From assembly GCA_004524725.1 (NCBI GenBank), contig SDNW01000014.1, positions 1 through 34,203 of the forward strand: a DNA stretch of 34,203 nt. Direction: 5' to 3'. Of the stretch, positions 17,066 through 25,851 are shown piece after piece. Source of the DNA: Promethearchaeota archaeon. Its GTDB lineage: Archaea; Asgardarchaeota; Lokiarchaeia; Sigyniarchaeales; SOKP01. Position 1 is the first letter of the stretch, and every line of letters begins with the position of its first letter. The notes below the pieces were generated by a model. That model worked only from the letters and a program-made list of their open reading frames with translations, made no database searches and was not told where the DNA came from. Made by a program: the position numbers and the translations under genes.

Positions 17066-18136
17066 TTGGCTCGTCAAGGTCAGAATATGATTAAATATAT
17101 CATCAAGCGAATATTATTGATGGTTCCAATATTAATCACCGTTTTAATTATTACTTTTGTGTTATCTAAAACTATGAATGTCTTTCCCGTGATTTCACAG
17201 ATGGCGGCAGGTGAAGATTTAGAAACCATTCAAAGAATGATTGAAGAGGAAGAAAGAAGGATGGGATATGACAAACCATTATTAATACAGTTATTAATAT
17301 ATCTGCAGAATTTTTTTACAGGAAATTGGGGTAATTCCTATGTTATTATGCGTGATATCCCTGTAATTGAAGTCATTGGTACAGTTTTTCCAAAAACTAT
17401 TGAATTAATGATATTTCCAATTATTATAATACCAATTATCGCGGTTAAACTTGGTGTAGTGTCCTCAACGAATAAAGATAAACTAAAAGATACCTCCATT
17501 CGCTTTCTAGCAGTTTTAGGCGCTGGATTTCCAATATTTTTTATAGGTAACCTCTTACAAGTATTTCTTGGCGTAATTTTAAAAGAATTCACATATGGAG
17601 AAATATCTATACAGATTATGTTTTCAAATACACCTGGAGCTCAATTGTCAGGTGAATATTTCACTGGATTTCGCCTTATTGATGCTATTTTGAATAACGA
17701 CCCCGTTTTCTTTTTTGATACAATCTTCCATTTATTTATTCCTGTAATTTGTATATCTTTTGCTTCTCTTGCGGGTATCACTAGACAAACCCGTTCTAGT
17801 ATGTTAGATGTTATGGATCAAGATTATATTCGCACTGCCCGTGCCAAGGGACTTCCGGAAAAAAAGGTCATTAATTCACATGCCATTCGGAATGCTTTAA
17901 TTCCTTCAAGTAATCTTATAATAACCACGATAACAGGATCCCTTTTAGGATCTATTTTCCTAGAAGCAACTTTTAATTATTTAGGATTTGGATATTATTT
18001 TGTTCGTTCTGTATTTGTTGGTGATTATTTACTTATAAATGGATTCTTAGTATGTTCATGTTTAATTATAATTACTGGAACCTTAATAACTGATGTGCTC
18101 TATGTCGTTATCGACCCAAGAATAACTTTTAAGTAA
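17066..18136 (+). CDS. Peptide ABC transporter permease, DppB/OppB-type
   Basis: Membrane subunit of an oligopeptide/dipeptide importer. At 356 residues it has the DppB layout: a membrane-anchored N-terminus (MIKYIIKRILLMVPILITV), a large extracytoplasmic loop (about 35-100), a five-helix binding-protein-dependent transport core and the ATPase-coupling EAA loop DYIRTARAKGLPEKKVINSH followed by AIRNALIP. The end ...VLYVVIDPRITFK is typical of the family (DPR near the C-terminus). It begins with TTG after a strong Shine-Dalgarno. The DppC gene follows by 25 bp. Type is certain; substrate specificity is inferred from the family and the associated peptide-binding protein. Confidence 0.93.
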   Translation: MARQGQNMIKYIIKRILLMVPILITVLIITFVLSKTMNVFPVISQMAAGEDLETIQRMIEEEERRMGYDKPLLIQLLIYLQNFFTGNWGNSYVIMRDIPVIEVIGTVFPKTIELMIFPIIIIPIIAVKLGVVSSTNKDKLKDTSIRFLAVLGAGFPIFFIGNLLQVFLGVILKEFTYGEISIQIMFSNTPGAQLSGEYFTGFRLIDAILNNDPVFFFDTIFHLFIPVICISFASLAGITRQTRSSMLDVMDQDYIRTARAKGLPEKKVINSHAIRNALIPSSNLIITTITGSLLGSIFLEATFNYLGFGYYFVRSVFVGDYLLINGFLVCSCLIIITGTLITDVLYVVIDPRITFK

Positions 18137-18161
18137 CAATTAAAAAGAAGAGATTTTAATA

Positions 18162-19148
18162 ATGCAAGTTTATAGCGAAAAAGAGGAAATTGAAGAGGAT
18201 TCACTAAATAGCGGTTCAAAAATTAAGCGACTAATAAAATTTTATTTATTGCCTGGTTGGCGAAATCCTGAATTTTCCGAACGAGAATATCAGATTGGTA
18301 AATTAAAATCAAAACGAAGATTATTCCGCCGTTTTATTACGCCATTAACCCTGCTAGGTTTTCTATTGGTCTTAATTGTTGCCTTTATAGCCGTTTATGG
18401 TCCCTGGCTTACTGAACTTACTTTAGCAAATGTAACTCCCCCACTATATCCTCCAGATGATGCTTTCCTACAACCATCACCAGAACACCCATTAGGTACA
18501 ACAATATATGGATGGGACATTCTTGGAAGATTAATCTGGGGTGCTAGGACCACTCTGCAGGCTGCAGTGCTCCCAGTTGCCATTTCCATTAGCGGAGGTG
18601 TTATATTAGGAACAATTTCGGCATATTTTGGGGGTTGGGTTGATTCTATTATGATGCGTATTTGTGATGTACTCTTAAGTTTACCTATGTTGATAATTGT
18701 TATAGTTATTGCACCCTTAATTGGAAATGATTTATATCAAGTTCTAATAATTTACGGTATTCTCTTTATACCCTATAATATTAGATTTATGCGATCATTA
18801 GTTTTGCAGGTAAAACAAAATGATTATGTCAGAGCTGCAATAAGTAGTGGAGCAGATAAATTTAGAGTTATGTTTAAACATATTTTTCCTAATACAATCT
18901 CTCCCATTATTATATCTTTCTTTGGAGCAATGGGAACTACTGTCTTAGGTCTAGCAGGTCTTGCTTTTATAGGTTTGGGAGATCCGACTATTGCTAATTG
19001 GGGAGCAGACATCATGTTTGCAAGAGGTCATTTCGACACTCCAGGAGCAGCTCTTTGGCCAGGATTTTTCATAGGTCTTACTTCAATTGGATTTATATTA
19101 ATTGGCGATGGATTAAGGGATGCATTAGATCCACGATTACATATATAA
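18162..19148 (+). CDS. Peptide ABC transporter permease, DppC/OppC-type
   Basis: Second membrane subunit, 328 residues. A cytoplasmic N-terminal stretch of about 60 residues precedes the first membrane helix (FITPLTLLGFLLVLIVAFIA). Family markers include the periplasmic-side HPLGTTIYGWDILGRLIWGAR segment region, the coupling loop DYVRAAISSGADKFRVMFKH followed by IFPNTISPI, the GLAFIGLGDP stretch and the ending DGLRDALDPRLHI. The N-terminal cytoplasmic part is longer than in many DppC proteins. It sits between the DppB and DppD genes with short gaps (25 and 31 bp), so a single transcript is likely. Confidence 0.93.
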   Translation: MQVYSEKEEIEEDSLNSGSKIKRLIKFYLLPGWRNPEFSEREYQIGKLKSKRRLFRRFITPLTLLGFLLVLIVAFIAVYGPWLTELTLANVTPPLYPPDDAFLQPSPEHPLGTTIYGWDILGRLIWGARTTLQAAVLPVAISISGGVILGTISAYFGGWVDSIMMRICDVLLSLPMLIIVIVIAPLIGNDLYQVLIIYGILFIPYNIRFMRSLVLQVKQNDYVRAAISSGADKFRVMFKHIFPNTISPIIISFFGAMGTTVLGLAGLAFIGLGDPTIANWGADIMFARGHFDTPGAALWPGFFIGLTSIGFILIGDGLRDALDPRLHI

Positions 19149-19179
19149 TAAAAAAATACATCAAAAAAGGGTAAATTCT

Positions 19180-22110
19180 ATGGCTTTTAATTATGGACTA
19201 GTTCTAGTTGAAGTTATTGTTATCTTAGTAATTTTAAGTCTTATTTTTATTTTTATAAACAAACTCCTTCCAAAGGATAAAGAAATTCCAATAAATGTTA
19301 AGAGCTTAGTTTTTACCTTATTATTGGTCTTTGGTATTATATTTGGTATAGGGTTTGCTGTTGAGACTTTTGACGATTATCCAATAATTGGATATTTTAA
19401 TAATTTCATTCTCTTTTTCGCAGTAGCAATAAGCGCGTTTTTTCCCTTATACAAAGCGTTTTTAAGAAAATTTGGAACATCTCCGGCATTGGGAGATATT
19501 GATCTGATATTTAAAAAATTCAAACCAAAATATAAAATACTATTAAGTTTAATTTGGGGTATAGTAATAATATTTCTCTCATTTGAGATATTAGGAATTC
19601 AATTAATATGGGAACCAGATGAACCAGATTATGATATATTGTATATAGGGTTTTTCATGGCATTTTTTACCGTCTTTTTTATCATAGTTCTTACATATTT
19701 AATAAACAAATCAAAACCGATTGAAAATCAGATTTCAAAAAAGGCACTTAGAGATTCATTGATGGCAAGTGGACTAATCTCGTTTGGGATCTGGTCAATA
19801 CAATTCATCATTTTTGAAATGTATATATCTCGATTATTCGAAGTGACAATTATAAAACAAGATCTTCGTGTGGAAATAATTCTTATTTTAGGCATATTTA
19901 TAGTGAGCTATTTCAATTTATTAAGAATTAAATTCTTACCAGAAACGGCTATAAAGAGTAAAAAGAAAATTTTAGAGGCGGTAATAAAAGAAAAAGCAAT
20001 TAATAATCAACTAATGAGAGAAAAAGAAACTATAGTAAACGCTCAAGATCTTGATGATAATGTTACTATGTATGAAGATGTTGTTTATCTTGTAGAAAGT
20101 GTTTCTTATAAATTATATTTCTTTTTGTTGAAAAAACTTAGGATCTTACCTTCTTTGGATGAAAGCACTCCTCTGATTAATAAAAATAGAAAAATATTTA
20201 AGAATATCATCGTAGCGTTATTATGGATTATTGTTTTTATCATTCTTTCAATCAATTTTTTTCAATTATTATCTAACTTAAATCCCATTTTTAATTTGTT
20301 TTTTGTTAGTGTTCAATATGCTTTTTTTATTGTTCTTATTGATTTCTCTATTATGCTTATTTTTAACAGATTCATACCTTTTGAAAAACGAATTCCAAGA
20401 AATATTCTTAGAGATTCTATTTTCATTGGTGGAATTATTTTACTGTGGATTTTGGTAGTTCCACTTTTCTTCATTTATTATTATTTTTTTATGGGGATAT
20501 ATCAAATCATTATCTCTGATGTTTTCTCTGCTATAATTTCCTCGATTATTATATTTATAATGGGATTATTTATAACGAGATGGCTCTCAAGTAAGAAAGG
20601 ATTTAATTTTTCTCTTAGAAAGACACTTATTATAAATTTAATATGGTTTCTTATAAATCTACCATTAGGAATATTTTTTGTTAATCTTTTTGGTGATATT
20701 CTTCTAAATGATATTCTTATTGTAATTATAGATATTGCCGTCGGTTCAGTTATTTTTATGAGCCTCTATAATAAAGAGTTTAAACAGTCTTTAAATTTCG
20801 TGATAAGGGTTGGAGTCATCACGTTTTTTTTGGGCATAATTATTTTTGAAAGCGTATTAGTATTTTTTCTATCAATTTTACCGTATTATCATTTCAACGT
20901 TCAAGATATTCGAGTTCACCTTATTCTCGATATATTTATATTTCTCATTTTTTTCATCGTTTCTTTGAAAGTAAAATTCAATCCAGAACAATTCAAGAGA
21001 AAAGTGAGTAAAGATCAAAAAATCTTACCATTTGTGGTAAAACCAAAAATTCAAGAGAGAGAAATTGAAGGAAAAAAAGTTATTTTGGATGTAGAGGATC
21101 TTACGACCTATTTTTACACTGAAGAGGGTGTTGTACGTGCGGTAGAAGGAGTCTCTTTTAAAATCTACAAAGGTGAAACGCTTGGTCTTGTAGGAGAAAC
21201 AGGTTGTGGTAAATCCGTTACGGCATTATCTATTCTTCAGGTTGTTCGGCCTCCTGGAAAAATTGAGAGCGGAAAGGTTATATTCGAAGGGGAAGATCTA
21301 CTCCAAAAATCCCCAAAAGAGATTTTAAATTATCGTGGAAATAAGATAACCATGATTTTTCAAGATCCACTTAATTCTCTAAATCCTGTTTTTAAAGTAG
21401 GTAAGCAAATCTCGGAAGTGTATCTCCAACACATGGAAGACGAGCTTCTCATTGAAACATTGAAGCATCCTGGTAAAAGCATATATAGTATTGCTCGAGA
21501 ATTCAGTGAAAAATTGCTGAGAGAACTTAATATTCCTTCCCCAGAACGTGTTTATAACCTATATCCCCATGAATTAAGTGGGGGAATGCGCCAAAGAATT
21601 CAAGTTGCTATGGCTCTTGCATGTAGTCCTAAATTATTAATAGCCGATGAACCTACAACTGCATTGGATGTTACCATTCAAAATCAAATACTTAATTTAA
21701 TGAAGAATCTCCGAGAAAAATATAATACCTCTATTCTTTTTATTACGCACGATCTTGGAATCATATCAAAAATGTGTGACAGGGTCGCAGTCATGTATAG
21801 TGGGTTTATAGTTGAATATGGAGATATTTATAGGGTATTTGAAAATCCTTCTCATCCATATACAAAAGGTCTTCTTGCATCGATACCCGTTGTTGGAAAA
21901 AAGAAAGATGAACTTGAAGTAATCCCTGGATTAGTACCAAATTTAATATATCCCCCTTCAGGATGTCGGTTTCACCCAAGGTGTCCCTACCGGTTCGAAC
22001 CGTGCAATTCTGTAGTTCCCAAAAGCATTGAAGTCGAAAATAATTATTTTGTTGCGTGTCATTTGTATGATCCTGAATTTAATAAACAAAACGAGAGATT
22101 CATCCCTTAA
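19180..22110 (+). CDS. DppD-type peptide ABC ATPase fused to a large N-terminal membrane domain
   Basis: The C-terminal part (about 634-976) is a complete Dpp/Opp ATPase: Walker A GETGCGKS (672-679), Q-loop MIFQDP, signature LSGGMRQR (799 on), Walker B IADEP (821-825), switch His857, and the oligopeptide-transporter C-terminal cysteine set Cys929, 935, 942 and 960. Such cysteines are reported to hold an Fe-S cluster in some relatives. The first 620 residues are unusual: many hydrophobic helices arranged in repeats (ALRDSL near 189, ILRDSI near 409, FKQSL near 534). Residues 285-313 align without gaps to 635-663 at the start of the ATPase (12 of 29 identical), so a duplicated and decayed ATPase start lies inside the membrane region. 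Normal DppD proteins are about 330 residues with no membrane helices. Confidence 0.9.
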   Translation: MAFNYGLVLVEVIVILVILSLIFIFINKLLPKDKEIPINVKSLVFTLLLVFGIIFGIGFAVETFDDYPIIGYFNNFILFFAVAISAFFPLYKAFLRKFGTSPALGDIDLIFKKFKPKYKILLSLIWGIVIIFLSFEILGIQLIWEPDEPDYDILYIGFFMAFFTVFFIIVLTYLINKSKPIENQISKKALRDSLMASGLISFGIWSIQFIIFEMYISRLFEVTIIKQDLRVEIILILGIFIVSYFNLLRIKFLPETAIKSKKKILEAVIKEKAINNQLMREKETIVNAQDLDDNVTMYEDVVYLVESVSYKLYFFLLKKLRILPSLDESTPLINKNRKIFKNIIVALLWIIVFIILSINFFQLLSNLNPIFNLFFVSVQYAFFIVLIDFSIMLIFNRFIPFEKRIPRNILRDSIFIGGIILLWILVVPLFFIYYYFFMGIYQIIISDVFSAIISSIIIFIMGLFITRWLSSKKGFNFSLRKTLIINLIWFLINLPLGIFFVNLFGDILLNDILIVIIDIAVGSVIFMSLYNKEFKQSLNFVIRVGVITFFLGIIIFESVLVFFLSILPYYHFNVQDIRVHLILDIFIFLIFFIVSLKVKFNPEQFKRKVSKDQKILPFVVKPKIQEREIEGKKVILDVEDLTTYFYTEEGVVRAVEGVSFKIYKGETLGLVGETGCGKSVTALSILQVVRPPGKIESGKVIFEGEDLLQKSPKEILNYRGNKITMIFQDPLNSLNPVFKVGKQISEVYLQHMEDELLIETLKHPGKSIYSIAREFSEKLLRELNIPSPERVYNLYPHELSGGMRQRIQVAMALACSPKLLIADEPTTALDVTIQNQILNLMKNLREKYNTSILFITHDLGIISKMCDRVAVMYSGFIVEYGDIYRVFENPSHPYTKGLLASIPVVGKKKDELEVIPGLVPNLIYPPSGCRFHPRCPYRFEPCNSVVPKSIEVENNYFVACHLYDPEFNKQNERFIP

Positions 22111-22146
22111 AAGTTTTAAAAGCAAAATTAGGTATGTGAATAGAAA

Positions 22147-23985
22147 ATGAATGATTCAAAAAAAGACATAATTAATTGGATATGTTTCGGAATTTGTGTT
22201 CTGGGGTTAAGTTTCATGATTATTGGAATATCTACTGGAATAACTTCTTTAATTATTTCCATTTTAGAACAAGGTAATCTTGCAGGGTTGTATTTATCGG
22301 TGTTGTATGTTGTTTATGCACTTTTTTTACAACTAACCATTCTATTTGTGTTGTTTCGACATATTAAAAATAAAGGTATTACCAAAAGATCCAGAAGAAT
22401 TAAGAAGATAATAATTATTTTGATGTTCTCTAGTTTATTTTTTATTTTATTGAGCGGTATCTTTGTTTACGCCGAAGAATCTGTACCCATGAGTGGTCAA
22501 CTTTTATTTCTTTCTCCAATTATTACACTAATTGCAGGGTTATTTGCAAAAGACTATAAAGATACTGTTCGAAAGAAAGAAAAAATAGAGTTTTCTATTT
22601 TACTATTTATTATATACGATTTACCTATTATCCTTTTTCCAATAGTAATAATACTCGTTATAAGTATTAGTTTTTTCAGTGATCTTGCTTCTCAATTGTT
22701 TTTTATACTCATAATAGGATTAACAGTTGATCTTCTTATTGAGTGGTTTATTTCATTGTGGCTTGTTAGTTTTTTTATTTCGCTTTTTATTTTCTATTTG
22801 GGGGTTCGTTCGCAATTATTAACAAATAAACGTACTCTTTACTCAATAACTTCATTTATAATTTCAATAACCGCTTTTTTCCTACCCTATTCATTAGAGA
22901 TACAATTTCTTTTCACTGCTATATTTTCGGTTATTATTAGTATTATCTTGAAATATATTTTTATAAGAAGATTACATTTAGGAGAAATTCGAGAACTTAT
23001 TAAATTAGAGCCAGGTAAAGAATTATTGAAAGTTAAAGATCTAGAAGTTTTTTATCCTCTTATAGGTGGAATACTTAGAAGACAAATAGGAGTTATTAAA
23101 GCAGTTAACAAAATATCTTTCGAAATTAAGACAGGTGAGACCCTTGGATTAGTGGGAGAAAGTGGTTGTGGAAAAACAACAGCAGCTCTTGGAATTTTAG
23201 GATTAGTGGAAAAAAATAATGGAGATATTCTATTTCGTAACAAACCTCTTTCTGTTCCTTATTCAAGTTTTATTAGGCAAAAAATTCAAATCGTTTATCA
23301 GGATCCAGATGCATCCTTAAATCCTCGCTTAAAAGTGTTTGATATCATTGCTGAACCTCTTAAAAACTTATTAGGTATCAATAAAAAAGATGAACTAAGA
23401 AAAAAGGTTTTAGAATTAATGGAAGAGGTCGCATTGAAGCGAGAACATATGGATCGTTATCCACACGAATTTTCAGGTGGTCAAAAGCAAAGAATTGTTA
23501 TTGCTCGAGCGCTTGCAACCAATCCAGAGCTTATAATTCTTGATGAACCGACATCTGCTCTTGATGTATCAGTACAAGCGCAAATCCTTAACTTACTTAA
23601 AAAATTACAAAAAACCTATGGTTATGGTTATTTATTTATTACACACAATTTAGCTGCTGTTAATCACATAGCGGATAGAATTGCGGTTGCATATCTCGGT
23701 CAAATTGTTGAGATTGGAGATACAGATCAAGTGTTCTCAAGACCCACACATCCTTATACAAGAGCGCTTTTAGCATCAAGATCTGAAGTTGATATGAAAA
23801 ATCGGGACATAAAATTTATCATTCGTGGTGAAGTCCCGAGTCCTATAGCTCCACCTTCGGGATGTACCTTTCATCCCCGCTGTTCCTCAGACGTGCGCAC
23901 TAAGGAATGTGAATTTGAATTACCTCATAAGATAAGAATCGAAGACGGTCATTATATCTGGTGCATAAATCCCCCGGAACAATAA
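22147..23985 (+). CDS. DppF-type peptide ABC ATPase with N-terminal membrane domain
   Basis: The C-terminal part (about 292-612) is a complete DppF/OppF ATPase: Walker A GESGCGKT (337-344), Q-loop VYQDPDASLNPR, signature FSGGQKQR (442 on), Walker B IILDEP (463-468), switch His500, and cysteines 573, 579, 588 and 606 in the C-terminal transporter segment. The first 280 residues hold about eight or nine hydrophobic segments with short loops, not present in ordinary DppF proteins (about 330 residues). It starts at ATG 22147, 36 bp after the DppD gene, as the last gene of the operon. ATPase identity is certain; the function of the membrane part is unknown. Confidence 0.92.
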   Translation: MNDSKKDIINWICFGICVLGLSFMIIGISTGITSLIISILEQGNLAGLYLSVLYVVYALFLQLTILFVLFRHIKNKGITKRSRRIKKIIIILMFSSLFFILLSGIFVYAEESVPMSGQLLFLSPIITLIAGLFAKDYKDTVRKKEKIEFSILLFIIYDLPIILFPIVIILVISISFFSDLASQLFFILIIGLTVDLLIEWFISLWLVSFFISLFIFYLGVRSQLLTNKRTLYSITSFIISITAFFLPYSLEIQFLFTAIFSVIISIILKYIFIRRLHLGEIRELIKLEPGKELLKVKDLEVFYPLIGGILRRQIGVIKAVNKISFEIKTGETLGLVGESGCGKTTAALGILGLVEKNNGDILFRNKPLSVPYSSFIRQKIQIVYQDPDASLNPRLKVFDIIAEPLKNLLGINKKDELRKKVLELMEEVALKREHMDRYPHEFSGGQKQRIVIARALATNPELIILDEPTSALDVSVQAQILNLLKKLQKTYGYGYLFITHNLAAVNHIADRIAVAYLGQIVEIGDTDQVFSRPTHPYTRALLASRSEVDMKNRDIKFIIRGEVPSPIAPPSGCTFHPRCSSDVRTKECEFELPHKIRIEDGHYIWCINPPEQ

Positions 23986-24132
23986 TATCTTTAATTGATC
24001 TACACGCGTTGAAATAAACACTCGTTTACAGTTTATAAATATCTTGTCTTTTACGTACACATTTTTTTTACCATTTTCTTCTAATTTGAGAGACAGATAT
24101 TCGTTTATGTGAAATTCCTTTAAGGCGGTCAT
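23920..24132 (-). pseudogene. Possible remnant of an Asgard-type protein N-terminus, antisense to the DppF gene end
   Basis: Reading from ATG at 24130-24132, the first 45 residues look like real protein (EFHINEYLSLKLEENGKKN, VYVKDKIFINCKRVFI, STRVD). From memory this resembles the N-terminal module of a protein family common in Lokiarchaeia, some with leucine-rich repeats, where NEYLTLKLE..KTNIYV...F.QCK recurs. After about 24000 the resemblance stops and the frame runs into the antisense of the DppF 3' end, overlapping it by 66 bp. It is best read as a truncated fragment. Based on recollection, so tentative. Confidence 0.35.
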
Positions 24133-24216
24133 AATCAATAGAGTAAAATTAATTTTCTATATTTAAACGTTTGAACTTATAAGATGGGTGGTTTTTAAAG
24201 CGTTTTTAATTATAAT

Positions 24217-24285
24217 AAAAGTTTATATAATCCTGCATCGTATGATAATCTATGTATGTTTAATGCATACTGTATATTTAAAAAA
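24217..24285 (+). promoter_or_regulatory. Promoter with palindromic element, copy 1
   Basis: TATA core AAAAGTTTATATA at 24217-24229, GCATCGTAT at 24235-24243, and a 17-nt palindrome GTATGTTTAATGCATAC at 24254-24270 (arms GTATG/CATAC). The span matches 28020-28088 on the other strand without gaps at 61 of 69 positions; 24254-24285 is identical. The palindrome falls about where transcription should start, suiting a repressor or activator site. The M24-like gene starts at 24336. Confidence 0.75.
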
Positions 24286-24335
24286 GATATTCACTTATAG
24301 ATCGTATAACAAAATTAGTAAAAACAATTAGAGAG

Positions 24336-25589
24336 ATGAAAATGAGTAAAGATTTATATAATGTGATTGATGAATCCGCTGATAATAACTTTCTTCCATA
24401 TTTTTCGGATAAAGAAATGGCTCAGCGTCATGCTAATGTACGAAAGGAGATGAAGGAAAGAGGAATAGATGTACTTTTAGTATATGGTCATGTCGGTATA
24501 GGAAGTAGTCCTGGTCAGATACACCTTCAGTATCTCACCCGTTTCGCAAATGTGTTTGAAACATTTCTTACTGTTCCTGTAGAAGGTGAACCTACAATGT
24601 TTATTAATTTAGATTACCATTGCGTAAATGCTAGAACCATTTCCTATATTAAAGATATACAAGATGGAGACGCTTTCCCAAATGCAATTAAAAAGATCAA
24701 AGATCTAGGTTACGAACGAGGAACAATTGGCCTTGTTGGCCCTGGTGGAGCTCAATTTGGTGACATAACATTATTCACAGAGCAACGGCAGATTTTAGAT
24801 AAAGCTCTTCCAGATGCGAAAATTGTAAGTGCTAATCAATGGCTTCAAGCTCTACAACTTATTAAAAGCGAAGAAGAAATCGCACTTCTTAGGCGTGCGG
24901 GGGCTTTAACAGATCTTGCTCAAGAAGAGGTTTTCCAATTGACCTATCCTGGAGTTAAACACAAGGATTTACAACGAGCCATGAATTTAACAGCTGTTCG
25001 TCATTATGGAACATTTCCATTCGGTCATGTTAGTTCTTTCTCAATGGAAAATCCTGAATACTATTACCCCACCCCTTATTCAACAGGTAAACGAGTTAAA
25101 AAAGGCGATTTTCTCATGTCAGAGTTTTGCTTGGGATATGGTAATTACTGGGGAAAGCTCTGGGGAACTTGGTTTGTTGGAAATCCAACACCTGAATATG
25201 AAAAAATGTTCAATGTTGCAGCTACGGTTCATGATAATATGGTTTCCGAATTAAAACCAGGAATGAAAGGAAAAGATATTGATAATTTTCTTAAACCAAT
25301 TTATGATGCTGGTTTTGAGCAAGTGCCAAGTTTGCTAATAGCGGGTTGGTGTTTTATGATGCAACCACCATTAGCAGGATGTGCACCAGGTAATCAATCC
25401 ACACCATATGCACAAATGTTTCATGATTTCGAGTTTAAACCAGGTCATACCGTTACTTTGCATATATGGGTTAGGATTCCTAATACAAAGAAAGGTCTTT
25501 GGGTAGGTTCCTCTGGTGTCTTTACACAGAATGGCTATGAAAATTTTAATAAATATCCTGTCAATGAAATACGTGTAGTTCCAATATAG
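24336..25589 (+). CDS. Creatinase/M24 peptidase-like protein with metal ligands apparently lost
   Basis: 417-residue protein with the two-part layout of Xaa-Pro aminopeptidase/creatinase relatives: an N-terminal creatinase-like domain (about 20-170, including GTIGLVGPGGAQFGD) and a C-terminal pita-bread-like domain (about 180-417). In active M24 enzymes the second domain has two Asp, one His and two Glu as metal ligands. Here the corresponding places read GDFLMSEFCLGYGNYWGKLW, AGWCFMMQPP, GHTVTLHIWV and GLWVGSSGVF, without the expected ligands. It may be a metal-free enzyme, as creatinase itself is, or a binding protein. No signal peptide. Start is ATG 24336 or 24342. Its promoter is nearly identical to that of the peptide-binding protein gene. 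Confidence 0.78.
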   Translation: MKMSKDLYNVIDESADNNFLPYFSDKEMAQRHANVRKEMKERGIDVLLVYGHVGIGSSPGQIHLQYLTRFANVFETFLTVPVEGEPTMFINLDYHCVNARTISYIKDIQDGDAFPNAIKKIKDLGYERGTIGLVGPGGAQFGDITLFTEQRQILDKALPDAKIVSANQWLQALQLIKSEEEIALLRRAGALTDLAQEEVFQLTYPGVKHKDLQRAMNLTAVRHYGTFPFGHVSSFSMENPEYYYPTPYSTGKRVKKGDFLMSEFCLGYGNYWGKLWGTWFVGNPTPEYEKMFNVAATVHDNMVSELKPGMKGKDIDNFLKPIYDAGFEQVPSLLIAGWCFMMQPPLAGCAPGNQSTPYAQMFHDFEFKPGHTVTLHIWVRIPNTKKGLWVGSSGVFTQNGYENFNKYPVNEIRVVPI

Positions 25590-25668
25590 AGAGAGTAGAA
25601 ATAATCTTCAGCCTATATGGTAATTTCAATGATAAGATTCATCCTGTTAAAATTCAGTTGAAGGTGTG

Positions 25669-25706
25669 TCAGATTTTCATCTGAATGCAGGATTCTTTTT
25701 TTTTTT
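25669..25706 (+). terminator. Hairpin plus T-tract terminator after the M24-like gene
   Basis: TCAGAT (25669-25674) pairs with ATCTGA (25679-25684) over a TTTC loop, followed by eleven T at 25696-25706. It is about 80 bp after the stop codon and between convergent genes. Confidence 0.6.
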
Positions 25707-25851
25707 AAAATTCAATTAATATAATAGTTTAAAGTTCTATAATAATAGAAAATTTGCGCTTAAAAAGGAATAATTCGCACTATTATTAGAAAAAAAACAA
25801 TTGATATATTATTAAATAAAAAGAAAAAAATTAGTTTAATTTTGATATTGT

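Noticed and set aside
25006..25254. 82-codon frame within the M24-like gene
   Set aside because: Different frame of a gene with continuous domain-level similarity; no independent support.
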